From contig NC_092858.1 in assembly GCF_032062135.1 (NCBI RefSeq), forward strand, positions 168,088,950 to 168,152,949: a stretch of DNA of 64,000 nt, given 5' to 3'. This document shows, piece by piece, positions 49,311 through 61,458 of the stretch. Position 1 is the first letter of the stretch, and every line of letters starts with the position of its first letter. The DNA is from Pyxicephalus adspersus (Eukaryota; Chordata; Amphibia; Anura; Pyxicephalidae). A program made the translations under genes and the position numbers. The notes under the pieces were generated by a model. The model was not told the DNA's origin and did not search any database. It saw only the letters and a program-made list of their open reading frames with translations.

Positions 49311-52300
49311 ACTAAGTGCTACGGGGGTTCAGGAATTCCACCTTTCAAAAGGTGCCATTGTTTGAAGAAACTTCAGCAAACAATTCACTTTTTTCTTTAC
49401 CGAAACATATCCTATTGGGAGTTTCAGTTAGTGTCACACTAGTTGAACAATAGACATAAGGAATGCATGAAATGCTGGCATTAAGTGCACTCTGCATCCC
49501 ACAGTCAGGTGCTGAGAAATTTCCATCAGAGTCATGCAGAATATCAATTCATCAATCAGACAACGATATATAGGATGAGATCGTTTTCTCAGCGTGCTGC
49601 CATGGCGCAAAAGCGGGACCTTGCTGTTTTATATCTGTCACGTTCTGCTTTATGGCTGCTGTCAGACTGTGAGTAGAACAATTTAGTGACAGTTGGAGGG
49701 AGGACTTGTAATTTTAATACAAAGTTGTCTTCCGCTCAGACTACATTAGCTCAGCAGTGAAGGGCCTAACAGGAATCAACTCTGTTAGGCAATTTAGTAT
49801 CATTGTGTTTCCAAACACATATGACAAGCTAGAACACAATCTTCTGTCCTCTCTAAAAAAAATAAAAACAATCTTTGGAAAATTGGTTTCTGTCTTTTTT
49901 TGAAGGAGGGCGAGCGGAATCAAGTGCTAAAACCATTCCATGCAGCAAGATGAAGATTCGTCCCTTAAAGGGTTTAGTAGATGCATTAGCTTTGGCCAGC
50001 TTAAGGATCCTCTGTAATAATCACAGGTCTCAGGGCAACCCCTGCTAAAACCAATGCATTAGCTGTCACTGCGAAAAATCCCCCTTACATTAGTGGTAAG
50101 TTGGAAGAATTTTCCCCTTACAATGGCAATCCTTATAAAAATGATATCTGGTGTCACACTTCTGGCTGTGCCGGTTCTGGCTCAAGAATTATGCAGGTAC
50201 CAACTAAAGGTCATCCACAGCTCAAGGAACCCATGGCAACCTTTGAAGGAACCCTAGGGCTCCACTAAACCCTGGCTGGCCTAGACTGGACTAAATTATT
50301 ACCATCACTTCCATACTTTCTTGCTATTGCTGATTCCACCCAATTTACATTGCTGGCAGTGCCAGAGCATCATCAAACACCAACTTCCTACCGGTAGTTC
50401 TTCCCTTGTAAGTCACAGCACAGCTTTCACCAATTGTGCTATCCACTTGAGTTCCTGTAGGAGCTTGATGGTTGTATTTGGGCCCTTTGGACATCTCCTG
50501 AGTAACAAGTGCTTACTTAGGAAATCTAATTCTGATAAGGCTGTGGTGTCCCTAGCCATGGAGATTGCCTCTATACAATTTTATATGGGATTACAGGCTA
50601 CTCTTGCAGTGGGGCTTAATTCAGACTGCAAGGAATACATGTCTGTTTTGGTCTGGGGCAACATAAACAGCAGTTTTACTTACCGTATTCCTATCCCAGT
50701 AGCTGCCACTTTTTCTCTCTGAAGCTCCAGGTTGTGTACGGGCTTTCATCACACAATGCAGGAGAGCTTGTCCTACATTGTACTGATGACATCAGAATGC
50801 CTGCAACTAATGGAGCAGCAAAAAGGCTTTGGGGAATTGGTCATACAGTTGGAAGGGGGATCATTGGAGTATAGTATAAGATAGGTATAACTCATTTAAC
50901 CCCCCTCCCCAGACAAAAAAACTAATAATCCTTGAAGTGCAGGGGAAGCCCACTGCAAGGGTGTCTTTAGGGTGTTTAGCCCAAGCTACACAGGAAGCAA
51001 AATCCAAGAACTGTATTGCTGTCAACATATGTGATCCAAAGGCTTTAGTACTTTCTGACCCAATATCTGACCCGGAGCATATACAAAAAAAGATCTGATC
51101 CACTGACTTCAAAAACTACCCCTTCGATCATTGTTCAGAAATTGCTTTCTGTCTCTGGATGCAATCAAATGATGGCAAATCCATAATTTTACAACAGTAG
51201 AGAAATCATTTCTTTGATGTAATTAGGTAAATTGAAATTAGGGTGGGGTAATGGGATTTTAAAGGGTTACAGAAGCTTATTTCAACTATTCTGGGTCTCT
51301 GCTTTAGTGAAATAGGGAAACGCTAGAAATGCTATCAGATTTTTATATCTGTGCTGCTGTTGCAGATTCTTTCTCATTACCTGTCTGGAAAGACTGTTGT
51401 CACCAAGGCAGCAAACGAGGCTAAATCTTTCTAATGCAGCAGCAATACAGCAGCAAAAACCAGACTCATCCTTCCCCACTCTAGGCATATAAATGTTTTT
51501 GGTCTGACATATTATTTATTAGAAGCTCTAACTTTTGCCTACTCTGTCAGATACTAAAAATGGAAAGTTGTGTTTAAATACTTATCATCATTTTGTCTTT
51601 CTGACACCTTAACGTGCCATCGGTTATGTGAGCTCATGTGCTGACATAGGGAGGCTCCTCGAAAACATGTTTGTCTGGATTAACCAGATTACATCTTTGT
51701 AACTGACAAATGTATATGTCATGTAAAATGGGTTTAAAGAGTAAAGCACTCATCCCTGGCCATAATATGTTCACTTTGCCTTGTTTGGAGAGTATTTTTA
51801 TATTTTGCCCAAACAACCCCTATGAATGTAGATTTTCCAGTGTTGAATACTATGTTCTTTAAGTAAATAATTTTGTAAATGTCATAATTTACCATGCTGA
51901 ATGTCTTTCCCTCCCTTTATACCACTTAGGGATTCATTGGATTTCACAGGTCTCCGAGGAATGCAATTTATCACTCAGAAGACAAATAAATGGCTTTGTG
52001 TGTTTATGCATGGATACATTAGTGAAGCGGAGAAGACAGAGATACTCTCTAACACAAACAGTCATCCAAAAGGTATTTTCACCTATTGATCTTCAGAATA
52101 TACAAGGACTTATACAGTAAGTAAATCTACACGCTGGAGTGGATGTCTGCATTGTCTATCCAGTTTTGCTCCATCAAAATAAAAAAATGATGATTGATAT
52201 TCTTATCCACAGCAACAGTAAATGTGCGATAGAGATACAGTAGGTTCAGATCTGCCCCTCCAGTCTTGCACAGTTCTAATAAATTTGCCTTCTCTGATTT

Positions 52301-52327
52301 AATTGCACAATGTGAGCTTCTTACAAT
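49311..52327. other. PCP4 intron 1, mostly unassigned
   Basis: Contains the degraded hAT-like copy at 50085-50282. The open frame at 50321-50722 (133 codons) has no recognisable domain and lies in repeat-like sequence. 49480-49740 may be a unique block. Confidence 0.35.
50085..50282 (-). mobile_element. hAT-like MITE, degraded copy
   Basis: CATCCACAGCTCAAGGAACC, GGCAACCTTTGAAGGAACCC and AAACCCTGGCTGG match the 3' part of the family. The left part is too diverged to bound. Confidence 0.5.
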
Positions 52328-52505
52328 GGGCCGTTTTTTTATAGTTCTCCAAAGCTGGAGAAGATACACTATCATGGGTAAACTTAGGTGATTGTTGGCA
52401 AAGCATTTCAATCGTGGACCAAATCCATTCCAGGTCTGCTGGTTATCCCAGGATCTTCCATGATTGTCTATCTTCTGTAGAATTGGAGAACTTTATTAAA
52501 TCATG
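52328..52505. mobile_element. Palindromic foldback element, partly inside a tandem duplication
   Basis: GCCGTTTTTTTATAGTTCTC at the left, CATTCCAGGTCTGCTGG and GAGAACTTTATTAAATCATG at the right. The right arm recurs at about 52770-52870 because it falls within the 366-base duplication. Confidence 0.75.
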
Positions 52506-53135
52506 ATCACAGTGCATTAAAAAATCTGTTAACTTTCTGGCTGGAAGATGTCAATTCTCAGCATCCAACTATTTCTTTCCCAGCCCATCTATCCCTGGTT
52601 CACCCCTTCCTTACTTTGGATTAAAGTTCTTTCAATCATGTGGGCATTACTGCAGCTTCCTGTCTTTGGAGGATCTCCATTCCACGATATTTGTGCAGAT
52701 CTGTGCTCCTGCTTATACTGGACTATAAGTAAACATAAACACGTTGATGGCAATGATCTTTGGATTATTCATTTCAATTGTGGACCAAATCCATTCCAGG
52801 TCTGCTGGTTATCCCAGGGTCTTCCATGATAGTCTATCTTATTTAAAATTGCAGAACTTTAATACATCAAGATCACAGTGCATTAAAAAATCTGTTAAGT
52901 TTCTGGCTGGAAGATGTCCATTCTCAGCATCCAGCTATTTCTTTCCCAGCCCATCTATCCCTGGTTCACCCCTTTCTTACTTTGGATTAAAGTTCTTTCA
53001 ATCATGTGGGCATTACTGTAGCTTCCTGTCTTTGGAGGATCTCCATCCCACCACATTAGTGCAGATCTGTGCTCCTGCCTATACTGTGGATCAGTAAACA
53101 TAAACACGTTGATGACGATGATCTTTGAATTATTT
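52404..53135. repeat. 366-bp tandem duplication
   Basis: 52404-52769 recurs at 52770-53135. Shared landmarks are GGACCAAATCCATTCCAGGT, TTTCTGGCTGGAAGATGTC, TTCTTTCAATCATGTGGGCA and AAACATAAACACGTTGATG. By eye the copies differ at some 5-10% of sites. The unit takes in the right arm of the palindromic element at 52328. Confidence 0.9.
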
Positions 53136-53359
53136 ATTGTGTTGTATATTTTTACCACCCTCGCTATTATAGCATCACAGGGGATGGTTCTACATACATA
53201 CCTATAAATTATATTATGTTATAAAACATAAATAGGTCATTCAGTCATTCAGTATTACTCCTGCCATCAAATAATCGTGCAATAAAGTTAGGCAACTGAA
53301 CTGCAGTTCATTATTTGTATATGGGGGTCCAGGTTAAAAACTTTGTTGGAATTTCTCAT

Positions 53360-53403
53360 GCCAACTCAACACGTTTTAGAATACCAAACCCTCTTTTTCA
53401 GGG
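53360..53403 (-). repeat. CCTGAAAAAG hairpin motif, copy 4
   Basis: On the minus strand: CCTGAAAAAGAGGGTTTGGT followed by ATTCTAAAACGTGTTGAG. Same frame of conserved ends, diverged stem. Confidence 0.5.
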
Positions 53404-53689
53404 ATAAATATAGATGATAAAACTTGAGATCACATTGGTGCCTTTTAACCTGTTAAAATTTGGTGCAATTTTGCACAATTTTGCACTAATATCTGCTAAT
53501 AAAGCCCAGTCCAGAATCCGTTTACCAGATTCATCATCCTCTACATACAGTCATGATCAAGGGGGATATTTCGATACTCCAGTTTGTTTTGCCTTTTCAT
53601 GACAAATGTAAATAATATTTTTGTTCTTGACCCCATATAATGAGTGGCATTTCAGTAAAGCCCAGAGAAACGACAAGGGAGACAAGGGA

Positions 53690-54245
53690 GAGGGCTGCAA
53701 TTACAGGGGGTTTAGGAAGAGGAAAGGTTTAAGTAGAAGGTGGGGTCAAAGAGAGGAAGGTGATTGAGGGAGTTGGTAGAAAGGGCAGAGAGAGTAGGCT
53801 ATATAAACAGAAGAAGGAGGAAGTGGGAGGTGTACTTCCTGGAAACAGCACAAGAAGCAAGAAGTTGCCCACCTGCATGTCCGAAGGGGGTGGGGACTGG
53901 TGGGGGGGATTAGGTAGGGCAGTTTGGTGTTCTCAGAGGTGGATTTATTTGGAGAATAGTTTTAGTGGGTGGAGAGACCAATCCGAGGTATGGGGTCTCT
54001 GAGGTATGGTCAAGGGGCTGCATGTGTTGGATCGTTCCGAAATCGGTGGGTTACTCACAGGTGCAGTAAGGCAGCAGTAGGGCGAATTGGTGGCAGACCC
54101 CAAGTTTTCAAGGACCTGTAACACCAGTGCCTAGAGTTGGGTAACAGGTAATATTTTGGGGGGGGTTTATTGTGATTGCATTTTTTGAGCGGCCTCTGAA
54201 GGGAGGGAAAGATGGACTGGGGCAAATAGTGGTGAAGCAGGAATA
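53690..54245 (+). repeat. G-rich repeat block, possibly part of an LTR retroelement
   Basis: This stretch is strongly G-rich on the plus strand. It holds a TATATAAA box near 53801-53808 in the context GAGAGTAGGCTATATAAACA, followed by AGAAGTTGCCCACCTGC. The reverse complement of 60961-61180 shows the same order (AGAGAGTAGG, GGAAGTAGG, AAAAGTTGCCCTCC). The TATA and this order suggest a retroelement promoter region. No coding domain is recognisable. Confidence 0.45.
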
Positions 54246-54949
54246 GATGAACTCTGAGCACCCAAAGTCATGCCAGGAATGTGCGAGAGAACCCTACTGG
54301 TTCAAAACTACTTGTACAAACAGTCTCAACACAAACTCATACCCAGCACTCGTCACTCTCTTCCTAAATTTTCTTTCCTATAATCTGATCTCTGACACCA
54401 TTTCTTTTTCATATCAGCAACCATCAACAAGGCAGTTTGTAGAAGTGATGTGACCTGGTTTACTGCGACTTTTAAAAACATTTTAACTGTCAAGACCGAT
54501 CATTTTAGCAATTGCTACCTCTGACAAATACACAGAATTACCTGGCTAAAATGACTAAATTGAGGTTATTTCACTTACAGTTCTGAAAAGACTTCATTTT
54601 ATACTTTTAAATGTTCTCTCCAAACACAGACACCACACAGCACCTGCTATTTCTTTTCTGTATCCATAAAAAGATTATCTTACAGTTATATCTGAAATTA
54701 CTTTCTACATTCTTGGTGTATGCACTACAATAATTTTGTTATTGCATTACATTTGCAGATTACCTAAAAGCTCCCAACAAAACTTTATGTAGCCTCTGCT
54801 TCTGTACTTAAAGTGGACGTTTCAATAATTTCCCAGCTCTGCTTGAATATATTCTTTTATGTCACAATATACAGAAACAGTATATTTTAAAAAATCACCT
54901 GAAAGCATTTTCCAGTGAAATTGCCTAGGGTGAGATGATGCCATCAGTC

Positions 54950-55690
54950 AGATAGGCCTGGAGCGAGAGAGCGCAGGGAAGCCTAATGGAAAGCCTACGT
55001 GACTGGGGACAGGGAGCAGGCAGAAAAGGGTTAAGAGTTTAAGGTTGGGTTGTATGAGTTGTATGAGGTTGGGATGTATGAGTTACTTATGTATGGTAGG
55101 GTGATGTTGGGGTAGGGTGAGATTAAAGTTTTATATGGTTAAGGAACAAGACGGGGTGGTCCATCGTTTGATGGGGCAGAGTGAGAAAAGGTTTGCCCAA
55201 CCGCCTGACCATTTGGTTTGGGGAGGTTGATTCTGTTGTGATGAGGTCCTCCAGAGACGTTGGTTTTTAGTAGTGGTATCAGTGGGGTGGGAGGTCCATC
55301 TTTGGTGTGGAATCTCCAGAATGTTACGGTAAACAGTTAAGGTTGAAAAGGTTGTGGGGTTGGGACTGTGAAAATTGGTGATATTGTTCCCAGGCTTGGT
55401 GAGGATGCAGCTGGCAGCATATATAGCATGGTGGTGCAGATCCCTAAGAGGGGTTAGTGGAGGGGGGAGGCCTTCGAGGACCGGTAACCAAAGAGTAAAG
55501 AAGGGTCTCAGGGTAGTGTTAAGAGAATGTTAGGTAAACTGTGGTTATGTTATTGTTGATGTTATGTCCTTTGGTATGTTATTGGTATTTGCTATTGTTA
55601 ATTGGTATTTAGGAGGTTATTTAAATTTGTAATAAAGGGCTATGGGCCATTTACCCACTATTGGTATTGTGCAATATTTTTTTGGGTTGA
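54950..55690 (+). repeat. G-rich repeat block with AATAAA, related to the block at 53690
   Basis: The GT-rich sequence runs from about GGAGCGAGAGAGCGCAGGG to GTAATAAAGGGCTATGGGCC near 55630-55650. It resembles the reverse complement of the 60450-60960 block (GGAGGACAG..., then GGGGGTTATGGCAACAAAG, AAAGGCCATT). The AATAAA suits a retroelement end. About 700 bases of ordinary AT-rich sequence (54246-54949) separate it from the previous block. Confidence 0.42.
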
Positions 55691-57030
55691 ACAAGTAGGG
55701 TGTGGGAGGAATTTACTGAATGCTGTTCTCTGCCATTCCACAGTCATGTTGCAGACAGGAGGAAGCATTTCCTCAGTTACCCAGAGCCCATTGATCAGAC
55801 TGCAACATTGTAATTGATACCAAATCACATTGGAATATGGCTGCAGCACATACTGACATATGTCAGGCATTTGCAAACACAGCCAAACCATGCAAAGGCA
55901 CTGGAGGTTACACTAATGTGTCCTCTGTGAGCCATGATATCAGTCCAGGCAAAAAGGAAATGTTTCAAATAAAATGGGGCATTGGGCAAATATAAAGTGG
56001 AGGCTACAAAGTCATTGACAAGTCATAGACGTACATTCTGAAATGGATTAGTAAAGCACAGCCATCATATTATATTGCATCCTGAGTATGTCATGAGCAA
56101 ATATGGTTGCCTCCTATGTATAAATATAAAATGCACATATAAAATACATGTTTTCAATGTTGTTACATATTGATAGTTTCAAGGAAAAATTTAGTTTACC
56201 TAATTTAGGTAAAAAAACAAATATACCATACAATACCTGTTAAGTTAAAATTGTGGTAGATATAAAAGAGACAAATTGACGTAGCTCTGTATTCACTAAT
56301 ACATTTAATTTTTAGATGCAAGCATTGTGCACAGTCAGATGTGACCTGGTATGAGATCTTGCATTCTCTGTAGGTGAGAGTGGAGAGAAGAAGCACAAGT
56401 AGCCAATCAGTTGCACTGCAAGGCAAGGAACACCTATGGCGAGAGATTTTATAATTCTACGACTTTTCCTTTCACTGTCCAGTTGCAGGCTTGTGAGGGA
56501 CAAGACCGGTAAGTGTTAATGAGCAAAGTGACAAAGCCGGATGGACAGACATGTAAAACCACTGGCAGGCAAAGCAGCTCTTATATATGTATTCCATCTT
56601 TAGCTAAGCACATGGAGTTCATCTTTAATAAATGCTTGTAATATTTCATGCTTTGCATCATTTAAATGCTATAAACCACCAGCCAAAAACAAACAAGGTA
56701 TGTTGGTTAAGCAATAACTTTTTTTTTCTGAATTTATAAACTGTCAACATCAAAGCAAAATCTAATTTGTAAGAATAAAACACCCTCAGCAGTAAGTTAA
56801 TTTACACCTACTTATGATGGATGGCATAATAATTAATGACTAGCACTGGCAACACAAAACAGTTTTGTACCTCAGAACATTGATTGAGAGAATCATTTTT
56901 TTTAATTTTTTAAACAGCAATAATGTATTACATTCATTTAAAACTCCTTTCCAACGTGTAAAGATATCATTTTCCAGACCGATATTTAAAAGAGTGCTGC
57001 CTACATATTCCATGGAGAGAAGTGGAGCCT
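55691..57030. other. PCP4 intron 1, unassigned
   Basis: No recognised repeat or gene. A chance donor-like GGTAAGTG occurs on plus near 56508. Confidence 0.4.
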
Positions 57031-58000
57031 GAGCCTTCATACTCACTAGAGATCGGTGACATCATTGAGATTGCAGCCTATCCATTTACTAGAGATTAGT
57101 GACATCACTAAGAATGCAGCCTATCCATTAACTAGAAAACAGTGACATCACTGGGAATGCTGCCTATCCATTCATTAGAGATCGGTGACATCACTGAGAT
57201 GTAACAATGTAGAGCCTATTTCCTCACTAGTGCAGCACTTCTCAACCTCTTAATATAGGGGACATAGCATGGGGGAAACCCTAAAATAACTTTTAGGTCT
57301 TCAAGGAAACCCTGATACAATTACTTTATACACAGCTCACAGTATATTAGTGTGGTGGTCATAAGGAAGAATGTCTCTTACATTACTGGCCATTGGGAAG
57401 AATGTCATCCTTATGAATAGCCAAAAATACAATGGGTGTCAGTAATACCTGACTCAAGAAGCACAAATTGCTCAAAGCTCAAGGAACCCCTAACAACCTC
57501 TTGATGAACCCTGGTTGAGAAACACTGCACTAGAGACTAGTGACATCATTAAAGAGGAACTGACATCACTCAGGCTTTCCATTCATTATGGGGCAGCAAC
57601 AAGGGAATACAGGCTATAGGTCCATTAGAGAGCAGTGACATCACTGAGAATGTAGGCTATCCATTCACTAGAGACCTGTGGCATTAGTGAATGTAGAGTC
57701 TATTTATTCACTAGAGACTAGTGACATCATTGGGATTCCAGGTTATACTAGGGAACAGTAACTACACTGACAATGCAAACTTTCAATTCACTAGATACCA
57801 GTGACATCACTAACAATAAAGCTTATTTATTTGCTAGAGTTCAATAACTTTACAGCAATAGAGCCTAAGTAAATGCAAGGGAAGTCACCAATCATATAGC
57901 TTATACATTCACTATAAACTCATATTATCATTCACAATTCAAATTATCCATTTACCAGAAACTAGTAGCATCACTGAAATTGTAGCTTAATATTTCACAA
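57031..58000. repeat. 43-bp minisatellite, split by a MITE
   Basis: Unit: CACTAGAGATCAGTGACATC then ACTGAGAATGCAGCCTATCCATT. Starts at 57045, 57088, 57131 and 57174 give an exact 43-base period. The array resumes after the hAT-like insertion (57233-57527) and fades out toward 58000 with mounting divergence. The nearest related flank is the ACTAGAGACTAGTGACATCA at 57529 onward. Confidence 0.85.
57233..57527 (-). mobile_element. hAT-like MITE inserted in a minisatellite
   Basis: Starts CAGCACTTCTCAACC and ends GGTTGAGAAACACTG. The flanks CACTAGTG (57225-57232) and CACTAGAG (57528-57535) form a 7-of-8 target duplication. The duplicated bases belong to the 43-bp minisatellite unit on either side. 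Confidence 0.88.
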
Positions 58001-60449
58001 GGAACTGGTGCCAATGTGGTTAAGTTACTGAAGAAGTTCAGACTCTTCATTTAGCTGTCCTTTGACATAAAAAAAACATCCCAGTAAGCATCCCAATCTG
58101 TTCAATAAAAGGATCAGCTTTAAAATTCAACTTGATCCAAATTAATTTACAACTTTACATCATGTCCCTCTAGAATTGTTGGTGTGAAAATTTTGTTCTA
58201 CAGCAAAAAACAAAAAGCATTACAATAATCTCCGTCTGTTTACTGCTGAAATGTGAGGCTACTAGGGAAATTGCTTTATTATTTTTATAGGCAGTATGTA
58301 AAATTGTGTCCTGATATGAACTGAGCTTCTAGGGCAGAAAACATACTCTGAAATGCTAGAATCTTCGGCAACTTCTCTACGCTCACAACTTGTGATTAAT
58401 AAAGTGGATCTAAAACTATTTTCAGCTGATAACCTTAAATTCCCTACCCCATCCCTCTTCCAAAATTGTATATCACAATTTGTTTTAGTATCTTTTTAAT
58501 CTTTTTTAGGGAAAGTTTTCACTATCTTATTCCTTGCCTAGGCAAAGGTTATATGTTTTCCCTCCACTGCCCAGGAATGTAGGGGCAAAATCTTGCAAGA
58601 TTTCTTGCCTGCAAAGCTGACTGCTCTTAGGTCTATTGGATTTTGTGCCGACATCATAGGTGGGTCAACTTGGAGAAGCGGAAGACAACTGGGTAAGAAA
58701 ATGTTGGCACGTAACTATCAGAGGAAGAGTAGCAAAGTAGAAAAGAACTGCATTACCAGGTAGAATTTCCTCTTTAAGGAATAATTAAGGGATATTATCT
58801 TGGTGGCTCAGTGCCAAGCATTTTTGCCTTTGCAGCACCAAGACCCATTTCTCAGGCCAGGAAACTGTCTGTAGGAAGTTTGCATGTTCTCCGTAGGTTT
58901 CTTTCAGGAACTTTTCCTTCAACATCTCAAAACAAATGCAGTAAAGTTAATTTACTTACCCCCAAACACTGACCTTAGAATGTTTAACTGACATAGGACC
59001 ATGGTTAGGATATTAGATTGAGAACCCCAAAGTCTTGGGTTGACCTACCTCCAATCCAGATACGATTGTGGCTGTATTGGCTTTTTAACTATGGTACCTA
59101 TGTCACCAGCCATTGTGTTTGCAGTGTAAAATACATATTTTAGCCATAAATAATCTCCAAAGGAACACATAGAAAACATATATCATATTCCATTACCTCT
59201 GTAAGAAAAAATGTTGGACATCTCATTCCAAAACCATGAAAGTTATTATGGAATTCCATCTTCTCCACCTTCAACTATTAAAGGCTTTACTTTTAGAAGG
59301 AGTATAGAAGGCCACATTATTATGGAGTGTGTGCTCAGTGGGCATATTCACCTAAAGAGCATTTGTGTGGTTAGATATTTATGTTTTACAAGAAGGCCTA
59401 GCGTACAGTTGCAGCTGCAATGCTATGGCGCTTGACCTCAAATGTGATCAGATCTTTAACATATCTCCAATTGCCCGGCACTGTTCATCATAAATTTGCT
59501 TCAATGTCAAGCTAAGTTGGGGAATTCTAGAACATATTTTAGCTTTTTAATGTTATCTATTTTCTTGTTGCAGAATTTTCCTCATTTTCCGTTAGGTAAA
59601 CAGTCACAAGAACAGGCAATGAAGGCAAATCTATTTAATGGAGTCCAAAAGAAACAGGGGTTCTAACTTTTCCCTATTTCTAAAAAAAGTTTTATGGTAT
59701 GAATATTCTTTAATTCTCATCACACTGTTAAATAACACACACAATTAAAAATATTGACATTTAGCATTAGCTATAAAATGTGAGGTCAACAGAAATCAAC
59801 AAAAACAGAAACTATGATGTAAAACTACACAGAGAACATGGTTAGATCCAAGAACCAATAAGTTCTCAAGAATATGTGCCACTGAATACCAAAATGCTGC
59901 ACATTTTTTTACAATAATATATAGTAGTGTTATGTGACCATATAGAATAAAACTAACATGAAGAACAGGAGCTGTAGAACTATGGATAACATAGAAATAG
60001 GAATTACTGTCAGTGCAATCTAAGATTTAGAATATCCAGCAACTATGCCAAAATCACAAAAATACTTAGTGGCTTCAGGCAAAACTGTCCAACCACCACT
60101 CCATGTCACCAGCTATACCAGTACCTTATTTGGAAAGTTTTGAATTTTTCAGTGACTACTAAAACCAGCATCGAATCTGGTCATTCTGTTCCTAAAGAAG
60201 TTCATGTAGCCTTTTGTCACATGATTTTCTAGTCAATAATCTCCTTCTTTGAGAAGCTCCGGGAGCAGAGCTTAGAACCTAGGAAAACTTGGCCTGTAAT
60301 TTGAAAGATTGAGGTTCAAATATATATTCATTTAACAATATATTGTTCTGATATAAGAGTACTCCAGAGTACTTAGATCCCATTGTATCGGATCAAAAGT
60401 GTAAGAATAAAATGTTGATGTTTAAATTAATCTGTCCTTCACTTGTGCA
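58001..60449. other. PCP4 intron 1, mostly unassigned
   Basis: Apart from SINE copy D, no gene or family recognised; AT-rich. Confidence 0.4.
58801..59028 (+). mobile_element. tRNA-derived SINE, copy D, 3' truncated
   Basis: TGGTGGCTCAGTGCCAAGC, TTTGCAGCACC and GTTTGCATGTTCTCCGTAGG follow the SINE head and body, ending at GGATATTAGATTGAGA. The L2-like tail is missing. Confidence 0.72.
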
Positions 60450-61180
60450 AAATACACATCACCTACCACTATTCCCCTCCCTCACCTTTTATCTTCCCAA
60501 GTAACTGAGAACACACCATATACTTTTGGCGAATGGCCTTTTAGGTCACTTTGTTGCCATAACCCCCTTTTTTTACTTTAAATTTCCAAATTAACACAGC
60601 ATTTTCATTTCTATACCATATTATAACAACCAAGATAGACATATTATATATACAACAAATCCTGTAACATATCCTGGTTGCAGGTCCTCAAGAGCAATGC
60701 TCAACCAACCATGCTGTTTTCCTCTGTGGGTGGGAAGTCTGAATCACCCATGTGTTATCGCCCCCAGGTGTACCATACTACCATGATGTCCTACCGTGGT
60801 AAGGTGGTACTATCAAGTACATCTCTACCACCTTACTTGACACCCCCTTTACCCTCACAAAACCATTCACCTTTAACTTTACAGTTAGGTGATGCAACAC
60901 CCAGATGACTCTCCCACCTGCTTAACTACAGTCCTAATGCTGTCCTCCAAGGACCTACCAAGAACTATCAGCTCCAAGCTCCTTTTTAAATGGAGGGCAA
61001 CTTTTTTCCATTATTTTCTCAAATGACTAACCCCCTACTTCCTGTCCTACTCTCTTTAAAAACTTCTTCCGCACTCCTCCCCCTTACTTGAAAATCAGCC
61101 ACCTATTTTACCTATCCACTCAACCATACTCGACCCACCTAGCACCTAGTCATGCTGCCTTTCCGTCCACTACTTTCCCT
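60450..61180 (-). repeat. C-rich block, reverse-oriented relative of the 53.7-55.7 kb blocks
   Basis: Read on the minus strand it carries AAGAGAGTAGGACAGGAAGT, AAAAGTTGCCCTCC, TAGGTCCTTGGAGGACAGC and GGGGGTTATGGCAACAAAGT. These are the same motifs, in the same order, as the plus-strand blocks at 53690-54245 and 54950-55690. Confidence 0.45.
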
Positions 61181-61224
61181 TGTTAGCTCCAGGCATTACT
61201 ATGGCTTCTGAATCTAAAACACAC

Positions 61225-61358
61225 TGGGGCCGATTTATTAAAGCTCCCCAAGACTTGAGCAGATAGACTATCATGGGAGAAGGTTTGCTGGATCACCCCG
61301 GTTCTCCCATGATGGTCTATTGTCTACAGTCTTGGAGAGCTTTAATGATCCAGGCCCA
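61225..61358. mobile_element. Palindromic foldback element, short internal-deletion form
   Basis: GGGGCCGATTTATTAAAGCT to AGAGCTTTAATGATCCAGGC with the centre removed (GGGAGAAGGTTTGCTGGATC), leaving a compact hairpin of about 134 bases. Confidence 0.8.
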
Positions 61359-61458
61359 GTATGCCTGGGCACAGAAAGTTCACTGCTCTTTTAAGGAGCA
61401 ACAATTATTCCTTATAAATTTTCACTTTTTTAGTTCAAGCCCATTTTAACTCCCCAGC

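Noticed and set aside
50321..50722. 133-codon plus-strand frame
   Set aside because: No domain or coding bias, lies in repeat-like intronic DNA antisense to PCP4, and has no visible splice partners.
56460..56520. Plus-strand acceptor and donor-like pair around TTGCAGGCTTGTGAGG
   Set aside because: The putative exon is tiny, unsupported and unrelated to any gene I recognise; chance signals of this kind are frequent.
57031..58000. Regular spaced repeats as a CRISPR array
   Set aside because: Direct 43-bp units without distinct spacers, in vertebrate DNA; it is a minisatellite.
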